From the NCBI GenBank assembly GCA_018268255.1, contig JAFDWX010000003.1, positions 124,001-188,000 on the forward strand: a stretch of 64,000 bases of DNA. Direction: 5' to 3'. Below the pieces are notes generated by a model. The model did not search any database. It had not been told where the DNA came from and saw only the letters and a program-made list of their open reading frames with translations. Positions 27,884 to 37,227 of the stretch are shown one piece after another. Position 1 is the first letter of the stretch; every line of letters begins with the position of its first letter. Origin of the DNA: Armatimonadota bacterium. GTDB lineage: Bacteria > Armatimonadota > Fimbriimonadia > Fimbriimonadales > Fimbriimonadaceae. The position numbers were made by a program, and so were the translations under genes.

Positions 27884-29980
27884 CTACCTCACCACGAACC
27901 ATTTCATCCCTCTGGCCGGTACGGTGACCTTGATCAACATGTTGCTGAACCGGTCCAAAGGCATGGAGGTCGGTGCCTGATCCGATTCCGACACTGTCGC
28001 GGATTCGAGGAGGCCGGTGTAGTACAACGGTACAGCCAACTCCTGAGTCAATGCCATATCGGTGGGGTTCCACACCAATAGCATCCCTTTGACGTTCAGT
28101 TTTGGATTGACGTGCAGAATCGCATCGAGGTTTTGGCCATCTGGGCGGCGGACATGGATGACATCCGATTGTAGAATGGCGCGGTATTTCTTGAACCACT
28201 CGATTCGGTCGATGACCATGGCCCGGGTGCGTTCCGTGTCGTAGATTCTGGGACCACGGTAGCACGACTGAGCCCCGTAGCCCAGGTTATTGGTGAGATG
28301 CATGGCGTAATCGTCCAGGTGCTCGTCCAGCGGTTCGATGGTTGCTTCAGCACCTCCGCCTTGATACTCCACCAAAGGCGTCATCATCCAACCCATGCTG
28401 GGATTTTTGTCCCAAGTGCCGTCGTACAAGTTTTGGCGAGCATGGATATGCTGGAGCGCGCGTGGAAGCGACCAGTTCACCTCCCGGTATCCCATGCCGG
28501 TCTTGTTGCTACCGCTCAGGAAGTAGTTGTCGGGCACGTTCAGATAGATGCCTTTCTCCCGGCACCACCTGTAGAAGCTCCCGATTGTTTCCCGCTGGGT
28601 CCACTGTGAGTCATCCAAGCCCTTGTGACCGGGATGCGACGTGGAGGCGCACACATCGCCCGGATAACTTCCATCGTGCTCCAGCAGATCGAACTCCGTC
28701 TCGGAAAGGAATTTCTGGATTTTCGCAAAATACTGTTGGCCCCACTGGCTACCCAAGCACGGCGACTGCCCGAAAATAGCGCCTCCGGTTTTCCCGGTTT
28801 TGGGGTTGATGACGTCGTTTTGGTCGTCGATCCGGCGGCTCGCGAGAAGGGAATATCCACCCAATTGAAGTCCCTTTTTATGGGCGTAATCTCGGAATTC
28901 GCGGAATTTTCGGACATTTGCTTCACTCGTATCCTCCATGTCCAGCCCGCTCCAGAACGAGATCACGATCATCTCAAATCCGCATTCGGTGGCTTGATCG
29001 ATGGCTTTGTGGACGACCGCAGGATCAGTCGAGGTGAGGTGGAGCATGATCGGGTTTTCCTCCGTCCATGGCGCCAGGACCCGATAGGCGCGCCTGATCG
29101 CCAGAGCCTGTCGCTCGCGTTCCGTGGAATCGTGGGTGAGCACAAAGCTTCTAAAGGTGGTGAATGTCGCTTTGGGGGCAAGTTCCAGTGAAGGGCCCAA
29201 AGGAGGTTTCACGACCAAATCGCACGGAGTCTTGAGGTTATAGTTGACCTGCGTTTTGTACTCGGGATCAGGCTCCCAAAACACGGTTCGGTTGGAGTTG
29301 TTCAAAGCCATTCCTCCAAAGGTGTAGTCGGTGAAGGCCGTTACGTTGGGTTTGCGCCACTCCGGCGAGTCATCGACGTAGCTTTCCGCCTCAAAAAGAC
29401 CAAGGTGCTCCAGCACAAAGGAATCGACCGTGATGGATTGGTTCCCCGTGTTGGTAACTCGCATCCGTTTTCCGATCAGAGGGATACCGTCGTACAACTC
29501 GTAATGGAGAGTGACTTGGACCTCCGGAGTTCCCGCGGTTGGGGCAAATGTCGCATCAAACGCGATTCCTTTGGGCGGCCAGGCGAGCTTGCCGGGCGTC
29601 CAGCGCCGTTGGTTCCACGGGACGGTCGCTTCGATCGGCACTTGAACCACATTCACCAGCCGAAACGCGTTGGGAACAGAAGGACGATCTTCCAAATCGC
29701 TTCTAAGCAAGAACGCTCGATCCTGCTGATTCCCAGCGGTACCGATGGAAAAGGGTTTGCCGTTCAAGACCAGCACGGCTTCTGGACTGAGCGCGCGCAA
29801 GAGCTGACTGCCGTGGGAACTCAGCCCAACTGTGTTCCAATCCAATTTCTTGTCGAATCGACGGGTTATGAGCCCATTTGAAATCTCGACATGGTCCGCA
29901 GTTATTTCCAGTTTCGCGTGATATGGACTGGCGTCAATGAGCCAGTCGGGCGACGTTGCACTCAGGATCAAGGGAAGCAC
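27884..29980 (-). CDS. Secreted clan GH-D-like (alpha-galactosidase-type) glycoside hydrolase
   Basis: A 698-aa exported protein with a short hydrophobic leader, an N-terminal beta-sandwich (about residues 20-290) and a TIM-barrel half with IVISFWSGLDMED, GGYSLLASRR, FDLLEHDGSYPGDVC and YLNVPDNYF. The LLEHDG position matches the nucleophile strand of GH27/GH36 enzymes, but the usual WNDPDM acid/base motif is not evident. It is convergent with the GH38-like gene (15 bp between stops). I infer activity on alpha-linked galactose or a related sugar; an N-acetylgalactosaminidase or a new family is possible. Confidence 0.6.
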   Translation of the reverse strand: MLPLILSATSPDWLIDASPYHAKLEITADHVEISNGLITRRFDKKLDWNTVGLSSHGSQLLRALSPEAVLVLNGKPFSIGTAGNQQDRAFLLRSDLEDRPSVPNAFRLVNVVQVPIEATVPWNQRRWTPGKLAWPPKGIAFDATFAPTAGTPEVQVTLHYELYDGIPLIGKRMRVTNTGNQSITVDSFVLEHLGLFEAESYVDDSPEWRKPNVTAFTDYTFGGMALNNSNRTVFWEPDPEYKTQVNYNLKTPCDLVVKPPLGPSLELAPKATFTTFRSFVLTHDSTERERQALAIRRAYRVLAPWTEENPIMLHLTSTDPAVVHKAIDQATECGFEMIVISFWSGLDMEDTSEANVRKFREFRDYAHKKGLQLGGYSLLASRRIDDQNDVINPKTGKTGGAIFGQSPCLGSQWGQQYFAKIQKFLSETEFDLLEHDGSYPGDVCASTSHPGHKGLDDSQWTQRETIGSFYRWCREKGIYLNVPDNYFLSGSNKTGMGYREVNWSLPRALQHIHARQNLYDGTWDKNPSMGWMMTPLVEYQGGGAEATIEPLDEHLDDYAMHLTNNLGYGAQSCYRGPRIYDTERTRAMVIDRIEWFKKYRAILQSDVIHVRRPDGQNLDAILHVNPKLNVKGMLLVWNPTDMALTQELAVPLYYTGLLESATVSESDQAPTSMPLDRFSNMLIKVTVPARGMKWFVVR

Positions 29981-30025
29981 AACACCATTATGCCGAGCGG
30001 CCGCTCAGGGACCGCTGAATAACAA

Positions 30026-30053
30026 AAACTGCCGACCCTAAAGTCGGCAGTTT
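30026..30053 (-). terminator. Intrinsic terminator of the DEAD-box helicase gene
   Basis: An 11-bp perfect stem (30026-30036 with 30043-30053, arms AAACTGCCGAC / GTCGGCAGTTT) with a 6-base loop is followed on the minus strand by TTTTTGTT. It lies 23 bp after the helicase stop. It is partly symmetric and could also act on plus-strand transcripts. Confidence 0.85.
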
Positions 30054-30075
30054 GGGTTCAAGAGATCGACGATCC

Positions 30076-32127
30076 TTACTTGCGGGGCTTCTTGGCACCG
30101 CGGCCGAAATTTTTCGGGGCCGTTGTGTCCTGAGGAGCAAAGGCAGGCTTGGCAAGCTGAACCTTGACTCTCCGATTCCGGATTTTGGTGTTGCCGAGCG
30201 CATCAACCACTCGCGGACCATCAGCAACCGGAACCTCGACAAACGCGGTTTGGTCGTGGAGGTCGATGACTCCGATCTGTCGCCCGTCAAGGCCCGCTTC
30301 GTTGGTAATTGCGCCAACGAGGTCACCGGGCCGTAATCCATCGCGTCGGCCCATTCCAACGAAGATGCGGACCATCCCTTCTTCCGGTTGCTGGCAATCC
30401 GCATAGGTCGCCTCCTCAGGTTCCACATGGTCTTCCTGGTGGCGCTCATTCCAGAGCATCTGCAGTGCGGCCGCAGCGACTTCCATCGAATCGTACTCGT
30501 CAGCCAGAGCATCTACCGCCGCGAACATCGCCTCGAACTCGCCGGAAGCGAGAGTCTCCCGAAGGGATTCGACAAATACCTCTCGACGCCGAGCAGCAAT
30601 ATCTGCAGCGGTTGGAATGCGAGCCGGTTCGATGCGAGAGCCGATGGCGCGCTCGATATTGCCCAGCTGCCGTCGTTCTCGGTGATAAACCAAAGTGATC
30701 GCATCTCCGGATTTGCCGGCTCTGCCCGTTCGGCCAATTCGGTGGATGTACTGCTCGACATCGTAAGGAATGTCGTAGTTGATGACGTGGGTGACGTTGT
30801 CGATATCCAGTCCGCGAGCAGCAACATCGGTCGCGATGAGCAAGTCGGCTGATCCGTCACGGAATCGCTTCAGAACCCGCTCTCGTTCGGATTGACTCAT
30901 GTCGCCGTGAATGGGTTCAGCGTTATAGCCGCGCAGGCACAACGCATCGCTGAGCTCCGCCGTATCGAGGCGAGTCCGGCAAAAGACAATCGTCAAGCCC
31001 GGCGTTTCCATATCCAAAACCCGCGCAAGCGCCTCTTTTTTCTTGCCTGGCGGAACTTCGTAGTACGTCTGGTTGGTCGTCTCGAGTGTTCTCTGACGAG
31101 CCACGATTTCGATGGTCTTGGGTTCGCGGAGGAACTTTTCCGTGATCGTCCGAACTCGCGGAGCCATGGTTGCCGAGAAGAAGGCAAGCTGCCGGGATTC
31201 CGGGAGTTGTCCCAAGATGGCCTCCATATCTTCGGTGAATCCGAGGGCCATCATCTCGTCGGCTTCATCGAGAACGCAGTACTTTACGCTTTCCAGATTG
31301 AGTGACCCTCTTCGGAGATGGTCTAGGATTCGGCCTGGTGTACCCACGACCACATGAGCACCGTTTCGGAGCGCGCGGAACTGTCGGTCGATGGGCTGTC
31401 CGCCATAAACGGGGACCACTCGCACTCCGATGTTCTTGCCAAAATCGTGAATTCCCTTGGCAACCTGGATGGCCAGTTCCCGGGTGGGGGCCAAAATAAG
31501 CGCTTGCGTGGTCGGCTCGTTCAGATCGACCTTTTCGAGCAGCGGCAGCCCGAACGCAGCAGTCTTTCCGGTTCCGGTCTGCGCCAACCCGATGAGATCC
31601 GTATCGGTCAGCAACACGGGGATTGCGAGCGCTTGGATCGGAGTTGGCGTCTCAAAACCGAGCTGAGCGATGGCTTCGAGAGTGCTTTGTCGAAGTCCCA
31701 GTTCGGCGAAGGTTGTCTCGTCCACGACCGTCGGTTCGGGTCCTGGGGGTAACGACGGCGAAGCGTAGGATGGGTTGTTCCGGTCCTTCGCAGGCGGCTT
31801 CCGCTTCCCGTTGCTCCTGTCGTCGGAGTACGGTTTCTTTGCATATGGCCTATCCGGGCGCGGGCGATCATCTGGTCGGTAGGTGCCCGACTTGGGTGCG
31901 TCTGACCTGCTTCGCTTTATGTCGAAGGACTCAGGGTTGGTTGGCCCCTGACTTTCGAGCCTGGGTGATTCGTTGCTCGATTTGCGCTTTCGCTCTGGCG
32001 CGGGAGATGGAGTCGCACCTTCAGCGGGCCTACCCCCTCGGGGCCAGGAGGATGAATTCGTCTTTTTGGAGGTCGCTTTCTTTCTTTTGTGCGGGGCTGA
32101 AAATGTGTTCTTAGATTTCTTGGGCAT
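30076..32127 (-). CDS. DEAD-box RNA helicase with basic N-terminal extension and DbpA-type RNA-binding domain
   Basis: ATP-dependent RNA helicase acting in ribosome assembly or mRNA turnover, often at low temperature. About 135 N-terminal residues are Lys/Arg/Ser/Pro-rich and probably disordered. The core follows: Q motif near 140-165, AQTGTGKT, PTREL, TPGRILDH, DEADEM, SAT, and HRIGRTGRAG. The C-terminus (VRIFVGMGRRDGLRPGDLVGA) is the DbpA RNA-binding domain that in CsdA/DbpA relatives binds rRNA. I start at ATG 32127 (683 aa); an upstream in-frame start at 32235 adds 36 residues unlike the family. A 220-bp gap upstream holds no gene and may be a long leader. Confidence 0.9.
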   Translation of the reverse strand: MPKKSKNTFSAPHKRKKATSKKTNSSSWPRGGRPAEGATPSPAPERKRKSSNESPRLESQGPTNPESFDIKRSRSDAPKSGTYRPDDRPRPDRPYAKKPYSDDRSNGKRKPPAKDRNNPSYASPSLPPGPEPTVVDETTFAELGLRQSTLEAIAQLGFETPTPIQALAIPVLLTDTDLIGLAQTGTGKTAAFGLPLLEKVDLNEPTTQALILAPTRELAIQVAKGIHDFGKNIGVRVVPVYGGQPIDRQFRALRNGAHVVVGTPGRILDHLRRGSLNLESVKYCVLDEADEMMALGFTEDMEAILGQLPESRQLAFFSATMAPRVRTITEKFLREPKTIEIVARQRTLETTNQTYYEVPPGKKKEALARVLDMETPGLTIVFCRTRLDTAELSDALCLRGYNAEPIHGDMSQSERERVLKRFRDGSADLLIATDVAARGLDIDNVTHVINYDIPYDVEQYIHRIGRTGRAGKSGDAITLVYHRERRQLGNIERAIGSRIEPARIPTAADIAARRREVFVESLRETLASGEFEAMFAAVDALADEYDSMEVAAAALQMLWNERHQEDHVEPEEATYADCQQPEEGMVRIFVGMGRRDGLRPGDLVGAITNEAGLDGRQIGVIDLHDQTAFVEVPVADGPRVVDALGNTKIRNRRVKVQLAKPAFAPQDTTAPKNFGRGAKKPRK

Positions 32128-32347
32128 ATTGTTACTGGGTTGATTTCCCGTGACCGGAACCCATAACCATGCACCTCGAAGCCGCTTGGGGCAAAAAGAG
32201 AGGTCAACGCGTGACAGATGAGTTAGGCGGCACACACGGAAGATCGTTGCGAATCTTCATTGCCGCTCTCGGAGCAGGGGCCGACACCGTCGGCTACAAC
32301 AACTTCGTATTGTACCGTGCGGTTGGCTCCATATTCCACATTTGAGT

Positions 32348-34588
32348 TCACTTTGGCGGTTGGATGTTGGGGTTTGGAGGTTCAACGCCAAGCAAATGAC
32401 GGACCAAGAAGTCACGGCGTTTTCGCTCTCCATAGATTCCGCCTGCCGTGTGGTCCGAGTTTGGAATGACGACCAACTCAAACTCCTTTCCCGACACCTG
32501 GAGTGCCGCGGCTAGCCGATAGGTTGATTCCGGAGGAACATTGGAGTCCAATTCACCGACGATGAGCAGGAGGTTGCCCTCAAGTTTGGAGGCGTTCTCG
32601 ATATTGGAGTTGGCCCCATAGTGGGGACCTATCAGTCCCATCCATTGCTCGTTCCACCATATCTTGTCGAGGCGGTTGTCGTGACAGCCGCATGAGGCGA
32701 CCGCGACTTTGTAAAACTCCGGGTGAAAAAGCACCGCACCTGCGGCGTTTTGACCACCCGCAGAAGTGCCAAAGATGCCCACACGGTCCAGGTCCACAGA
32801 CGGATCGGTTGCCGCGAGAGCTTTCATCCACAAGATTCGATCAGGAAAACCCGCATCAGCTAGGTTCTTGTAGCACACGTCGTGGAAGGCTTTGGACCGA
32901 TTCCTAGTCCCCATTCCATCGATCTTCACGACGATAAAGCCGAGTTCAGCCAGGCGCTGCTGGTAGAAATCCGGCGAAAAACTCTTTGGAACAAACGAAT
33001 CTTGAGGGCCAGCGTAGATATCTTCCACCACGGGATATCGTTTGGTTGGATCGAAGTTGGTGGGCCGAAAAACCAAGCCGTAGATGTCTGTGGTTCCATC
33101 GCGCCCCTTCGCCACGAATTGCTGGGGAGCTCGCCAATCTGAGTGGGTCAGCTGCTCGATGTCAGCTTTCTCCAACAACGATATTTTGCTTCCGGTGGTT
33201 GCACTGCGCAATTCGTGAACCGGTGCCCTTTCGACGGTGGAGTAGGTATCAAGAAGGGTCTTTCCGTCGGGACTGAACTGCGCTGAGTGGTTTCCTGGTT
33301 CTGGAGTAAGGGGCACCCGTTGGCTGCCATCAAAACTGATTCGATAATAGTGGATGTAGTAAGGGTCCTCGCCCGCAACCATTCCCGAAGCTGAGAAGAC
33401 CATTGACCGCTCCTTTTCATCGACGGAAATGAGGTCACGCACCACCCATTCGCCCTTAGTGATCTGCGTCGAGTTCCCCTTGCCGTCGGCAAGATACAGG
33501 TGATGCCATCCGTCCTTCTCCGACGAATAGATGATCTCGTCCGAGCTGTTGAGGTAATGCCGAATCAGGGCTGTGCTATCGACAAACGTCTTGGACTGAT
33601 CGTCCACGATGGCGGTGGTTTTGGCCGATTCCAGGTCCAGCTTCAGAATCCGAAACCGACCATAACCGCGATCCATCTTTTCGTAAGCTAGGGCACCGTC
33701 CGTTCGTGGACGAAACCACGGAAGGTCGCTGTAGTCTATTCCCTCCGCAAATGCTGGCTTCTTCCTGCCGCTTGGATCGAGTCGGACGACATCAAAGGTG
33801 TCGACTTTGTCCCCGGGACGATCATAGATGCGCGAAGAGAGGACTGCCGGACCCCATGGCGCGGGTGAACTTTGAATCAGGTGAACCAGCTTTCGATCCC
33901 CCGGATGAACGCGGACTGCCACTAGATACTTTGAATCCGGTGACCAGGTGAGGCGAGCGTAATACCCGTTCGCGGAGCCATCTACGGTTAGCGGCCTTTC
34001 TGGGTCTCCATTTCGGCACGCCACAACGTTCAACCCATCGATTCGGGCGATCCATTTGCCATCGGGGGAAGCCACCGGGCTGTGGCTTGCGGGCCACGTG
34101 TCCTGAAGCCACGGTTCGGGACGGCGAAAAGGTGGCGGAGTCCACTTTGAGGAAGTCAGGCTGTAGGTCTTGAGGTCGCACGTGAAGCGTTGTTTGCCGT
34201 ATACGAACTTGAGCGTTTTTCCATCGAACTCAACATCGCGCAAATCCAGCTTGTCTGGATCGGGATTGTCGCCCTCTGCCTTGTCTTTGATTGCAACCGC
34301 GAGTTTTGCAGAGTCAAAGAGCGGCTTCTTGGTTCCAGATTTCGATTCCACGCGTATAAACTGCCACTTTCCATCCGATGCATCGCGTCGATACCAGAAC
34401 TCTTTGCCATCCGAAAACCAGTGGGGCTCCAAGCGAAGCAGAAATGCCTTGCGGCGCCAGTCTTGGCCTATGGTGTCGGCGCGGCGGTAAGACTCCGCGA
34501 CCTGAGCCGTTGTGGGGTGAAACATCGGTCTTTCGGAAGGCGCGGACGACGCTAGCAGAATGGTGGTAACCAGCACAATTGCCATCAT
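32348..34588 (-). CDS. Secreted S9-family prolyl dipeptidyl peptidase (DPP-IV type)
   Basis: Serine peptidase that removes dipeptides ending in proline or small residues. A signal-like leader (IVLVTTILLASSAPS) is followed by the beta-propeller (WSPDSKYLVAVRVHPGD, HLYLADGKGN) and the alpha/beta hydrolase domain with the nucleophile in GIFGTSAGGQNAAG, the aspartate in GELDSNVPPES and the histidine in NSDHTAGG. The 746 aa match bacterial DPP-IV homologues. It is divergent from the hydroxyproline operon, with about 117 bp between starts, which fits joint use of Pro- and Hyp-containing peptides. Confidence 0.87.
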   Translation of the reverse strand: MMAIVLVTTILLASSAPSERPMFHPTTAQVAESYRRADTIGQDWRRKAFLLRLEPHWFSDGKEFWYRRDASDGKWQFIRVESKSGTKKPLFDSAKLAVAIKDKAEGDNPDPDKLDLRDVEFDGKTLKFVYGKQRFTCDLKTYSLTSSKWTPPPFRRPEPWLQDTWPASHSPVASPDGKWIARIDGLNVVACRNGDPERPLTVDGSANGYYARLTWSPDSKYLVAVRVHPGDRKLVHLIQSSPAPWGPAVLSSRIYDRPGDKVDTFDVVRLDPSGRKKPAFAEGIDYSDLPWFRPRTDGALAYEKMDRGYGRFRILKLDLESAKTTAIVDDQSKTFVDSTALIRHYLNSSDEIIYSSEKDGWHHLYLADGKGNSTQITKGEWVVRDLISVDEKERSMVFSASGMVAGEDPYYIHYYRISFDGSQRVPLTPEPGNHSAQFSPDGKTLLDTYSTVERAPVHELRSATTGSKISLLEKADIEQLTHSDWRAPQQFVAKGRDGTTDIYGLVFRPTNFDPTKRYPVVEDIYAGPQDSFVPKSFSPDFYQQRLAELGFIVVKIDGMGTRNRSKAFHDVCYKNLADAGFPDRILWMKALAATDPSVDLDRVGIFGTSAGGQNAAGAVLFHPEFYKVAVASCGCHDNRLDKIWWNEQWMGLIGPHYGANSNIENASKLEGNLLLIVGELDSNVPPESTYRLAAALQVSGKEFELVVIPNSDHTAGGIYGERKRRDFLVRHLLGVEPPNPNIQPPK

Positions 34589-34642
34589 AACCGATTCGAA
34601 TATTGCCGCGAGCCGACATCGGTATCACCAAATGAATTAGCA

Positions 34643-34648
34643 TATAAT
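34643..34648 (+). promoter_or_regulatory. -10 box of the furanose-ABC / hydroxyproline operon
   Basis: TATAAT at 34643-34648 lies 57 bp before the ATG of the binding-protein gene, in the divergent region shared with the S9 peptidase. No good -35 is present at 16-18 bp, which suggests dependence on an activator. The leader ends in GAGG at a proper distance from the ATG at 34706. Confidence 0.45.
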
Positions 34649-34705
34649 CAGTTGGCAAGCGATCCATTCGGAGCATCCTATGCGCTTGCTTGCAAAGAGG
34701 AAGGA

Positions 34706-35734
34706 ATGAACACAAAACTCGCTGCTCTGTCCCTCTTCGCGCTCGGCGCGATGTTTTTGGGAGGTTGTGGTTCATCCACTACCACCGAGGAACCTGCCAA
34801 GACTCCTGAGGCAAAAGCCAATACAACGACGCCCGGATCGGCGGCGGGTGATCTCGATGCCAAAGGGCTCAAACTCGGCTTTGCCCAAGTCGGCGCAGAG
34901 AGTGGCTGGCGCACAGCAAACACTGAATCGATTAAGGCAGAGGCTCAAGCTCGCGGAGTGGATCTGAAGTTCGCCGATGCTCAACAAAAGCAAGAGAACC
35001 AAATCAAGGCCATTAAGTCGTTCATCGCGCAGGGCGTCGACGTGATTGCCTTTTCACCTGTCGTCGAAACAGGTTGGGAACCCGTACTCCAAGAGGCCAA
35101 AAAGGCTGGAATTCCAGTCATCATCTCCGACCGAAGAGCTGATGTGCCGGATGATCTTTACGCGACCTTTATCGGCAGCGACTTCATTAAGGAAGGCCAG
35201 ATGGCGGGCGATTGGCTGGCCAAGAAGCTTAATAACAAGGGCAACATCGCAGAACTGACCGGCACGCCCGGTAGTGCTCCGGCAAACGATCGCGCCAAGG
35301 GCTTCCGACAGGCGCTTGAAGGCAAGGCTGACCTCAAAATCGTGTTCACCCAAACCGGCGACTTCACCCGAGCGAAGGGCAAGGAAGTGATGGAGGCTTT
35401 GATGAAGAGCCCGACAGGTTCCACGCTAAACGCTGTATTTGCCCACAACGATGATATGGCTCTGGGCGCGATCCAAGCTATTGAAGAAGCAGGGAAGAAG
35501 CCAGGATCTGACATCATCGTCGTCTCCATCGATGGCGTGCACGATGCATTCCAAGCGATGGTTGATGGCAAGCTCAACTGCACCGTGGAGTGCAACCCAC
35601 TATTGGGCAAAGCGATCATCGATGCGGCAGCCAAGGTCAAGAAGGGCGAGACCTTGCCCAAGCGGACTGTCATCGAAGACGGCATTTTTGATCAGAGCGT
35701 TGCCGCCAAAGAGCTACCGAATCGCAAGTACTGA
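34706..35734 (+). CDS. ytfQ: YtfQ-type furanose-sugar ABC transporter binding lipoprotein
   Basis: Periplasmic/extracellular ligand-binding lipoprotein (type I fold). Leader MNTKLAALSLFALGAMFLGG ends at Cys21, followed by a flexible Thr/Pro linker. GWRTANTESIKAEA, QQKQENQIKAIKSF, TGWEPVLQEAKKAGIPV and FTRAKGKEVMEAL match E. coli YtfQ, which binds galactofuranose, closely over the whole length. GAGG lies 5 bp before ATG 34706; the frame starts earlier at 34652 but without a signal. Here it heads an operon of hydroxyproline catabolic genes, so its physiological ligand is uncertain. Confidence 0.86.
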   Translation: MNTKLAALSLFALGAMFLGGCGSSTTTEEPAKTPEAKANTTTPGSAAGDLDAKGLKLGFAQVGAESGWRTANTESIKAEAQARGVDLKFADAQQKQENQIKAIKSFIAQGVDVIAFSPVVETGWEPVLQEAKKAGIPVIISDRRADVPDDLYATFIGSDFIKEGQMAGDWLAKKLNNKGNIAELTGTPGSAPANDRAKGFRQALEGKADLKIVFTQTGDFTRAKGKEVMEALMKSPTGSTLNAVFAHNDDMALGAIQAIEEAGKKPGSDIIVVSIDGVHDAFQAMVDGKLNCTVECNPLLGKAIIDAAAKVKKGETLPKRTVIEDGIFDQSVAAKELPNRKY

Positions 35735-37227
35735 TGGAGTCTCTGCTTCAACTGCAGGGATTGGAAAAGCGGTTCCCCGGGACCGTTGCATTGGATCACG
35801 TGGACTTCGACCTCTATGAGGGCGAGGTCCACGCCCTTATGGGAGAAAATGGCGCCGGCAAAAGCACCCTGATCAAGGCCCTGACGGGAGTCCATCCGCC
35901 CGATTCGGGGACAATGTCCCTTCAAGGGAAGCTTATCTTGCCACAGTCGCCCGAGGACGCAGTCCGACACGGCATCAGCACGGTTTATCAAGAAGTCAAT
36001 CTTGTTCCCAACCTCACGGTGATGGAGAATCTGCTCCTGGGTCGGGAGCCCCGGGGACCCTTTGGAATTCGATGGAAGGAGATGCGTGAGCGCGCGGAGT
36101 CTGCCATCGCTCGGTTGGGCTTGAAACTCGATGTCCGAGCACCGCTAAGCTCCCTGTCGGTCGCGTTGCAGCAGATGGTCGCCATCTCTCGCGCCCTGGA
36201 TGTGAGTGCGAAAGTCCTGATTTTGGACGAACCCACCTCGAGCCTAGACTCCGACGAAGTCGCCGCACTCTTTACGGTCATTCGCCAACTCAAGGCTCAG
36301 GGTTTGGGAGTTATCTTCGTCACTCACTTTTTGGATCAGATGTACGAGATCTCGGACCGAATTACCGTTCTTCGTAACGGCAAAAAGGTTGGCACGTGGA
36401 ATGCGACCGACCTACCGAGATTGGAACTGGTGACCCAGATGATCGGCCGAGATGCATCCGAGTTGGAAAGATCCGACTCGGTATTAGCGGATGCCGCGTT
36501 GGGTTCGCCGATCTTGGAGACGAAGGGTTTGGGACGCCGAGGTTCGGTATCCGAGGTGACGCTTTCGGTCTCACCTGGGGAGACCGTGGGATTGGCCGGA
36601 CTCTTGGGCTCAGGCCGAACTGAGACTGTAAAGCTCCTTTTTGGCGTTGCCTCCCCAGATTCAGGGTCGCTCAAACTCGACGGCAGATCCCTGGCTCGAC
36701 TCAAACCTAAATCAGCGATCCGGGCCGGAATCGGATACTGCTCGGAAGATCGAAAACGCGAAGGTATCTTCCCAGAACTCACAGTCCGAGAAAACATTCT
36801 CATTCTTGCCCAGGTGAAAAGCGGGTGGTATAAACCATTTTCGCTCCAAAAGCAGCGTTCGATGGCCACCGATCTCGTTGGACGCCTGAAAGTTCAGCCA
36901 GCCGATATCGAGCGTCCCATTCAGACCCTGAGCGGCGGCAACCAGCAGAAAGCTCTTTTGGCTCGCTGGCTGGCTGTCGAGCCGCGACTCCTGCTCTTGG
37001 ATGAACCGACCCGGGGAATCGACGTTGGAGCGAAGTTCGAGATCATGGCCCTGGTCGAGAATCTGCGGCAAGCGGGCCGATCGTTCGTCTTTGTGTCATC
37101 CGAACTCCCCGAAATCGTACGGTCGTGCACCAAAGTGCTGGTGATGCGCGACCGCAAAGCCATCAAGGAGCTTGAATCGGGCGCCGTGTCCGAAGAACGC
37201 ATTGTTCAGGAGATCGCCGGATCATGA
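35734..37227 (+). CDS. ytfR: Sugar ABC transporter ATP-binding protein (YtfR/RbsA type)
   Basis: Tandem ATPase with two ABC cassettes (497 aa). The first carries Walker A MGENGAGKST and Walker B ILDEPTSSLD with a degenerate signature (SSLSVALQQM). The second has the degenerate P-loop LLGSGRTE, signature LSGGNQQKA and Walker B LLDEPTRGID. This asymmetry is usual for RbsA/YtfR. Its ATG overlaps the stop of the binding-protein gene by 1 bp. Confidence 0.92.
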   Translation: MESLLQLQGLEKRFPGTVALDHVDFDLYEGEVHALMGENGAGKSTLIKALTGVHPPDSGTMSLQGKLILPQSPEDAVRHGISTVYQEVNLVPNLTVMENLLLGREPRGPFGIRWKEMRERAESAIARLGLKLDVRAPLSSLSVALQQMVAISRALDVSAKVLILDEPTSSLDSDEVAALFTVIRQLKAQGLGVIFVTHFLDQMYEISDRITVLRNGKKVGTWNATDLPRLELVTQMIGRDASELERSDSVLADAALGSPILETKGLGRRGSVSEVTLSVSPGETVGLAGLLGSGRTETVKLLFGVASPDSGSLKLDGRSLARLKPKSAIRAGIGYCSEDRKREGIFPELTVRENILILAQVKSGWYKPFSLQKQRSMATDLVGRLKVQPADIERPIQTLSGGNQQKALLARWLAVEPRLLLLDEPTRGIDVGAKFEIMALVENLRQAGRSFVFVSSELPEIVRSCTKVLVMRDRKAIKELESGAVSEERIVQEIAGS

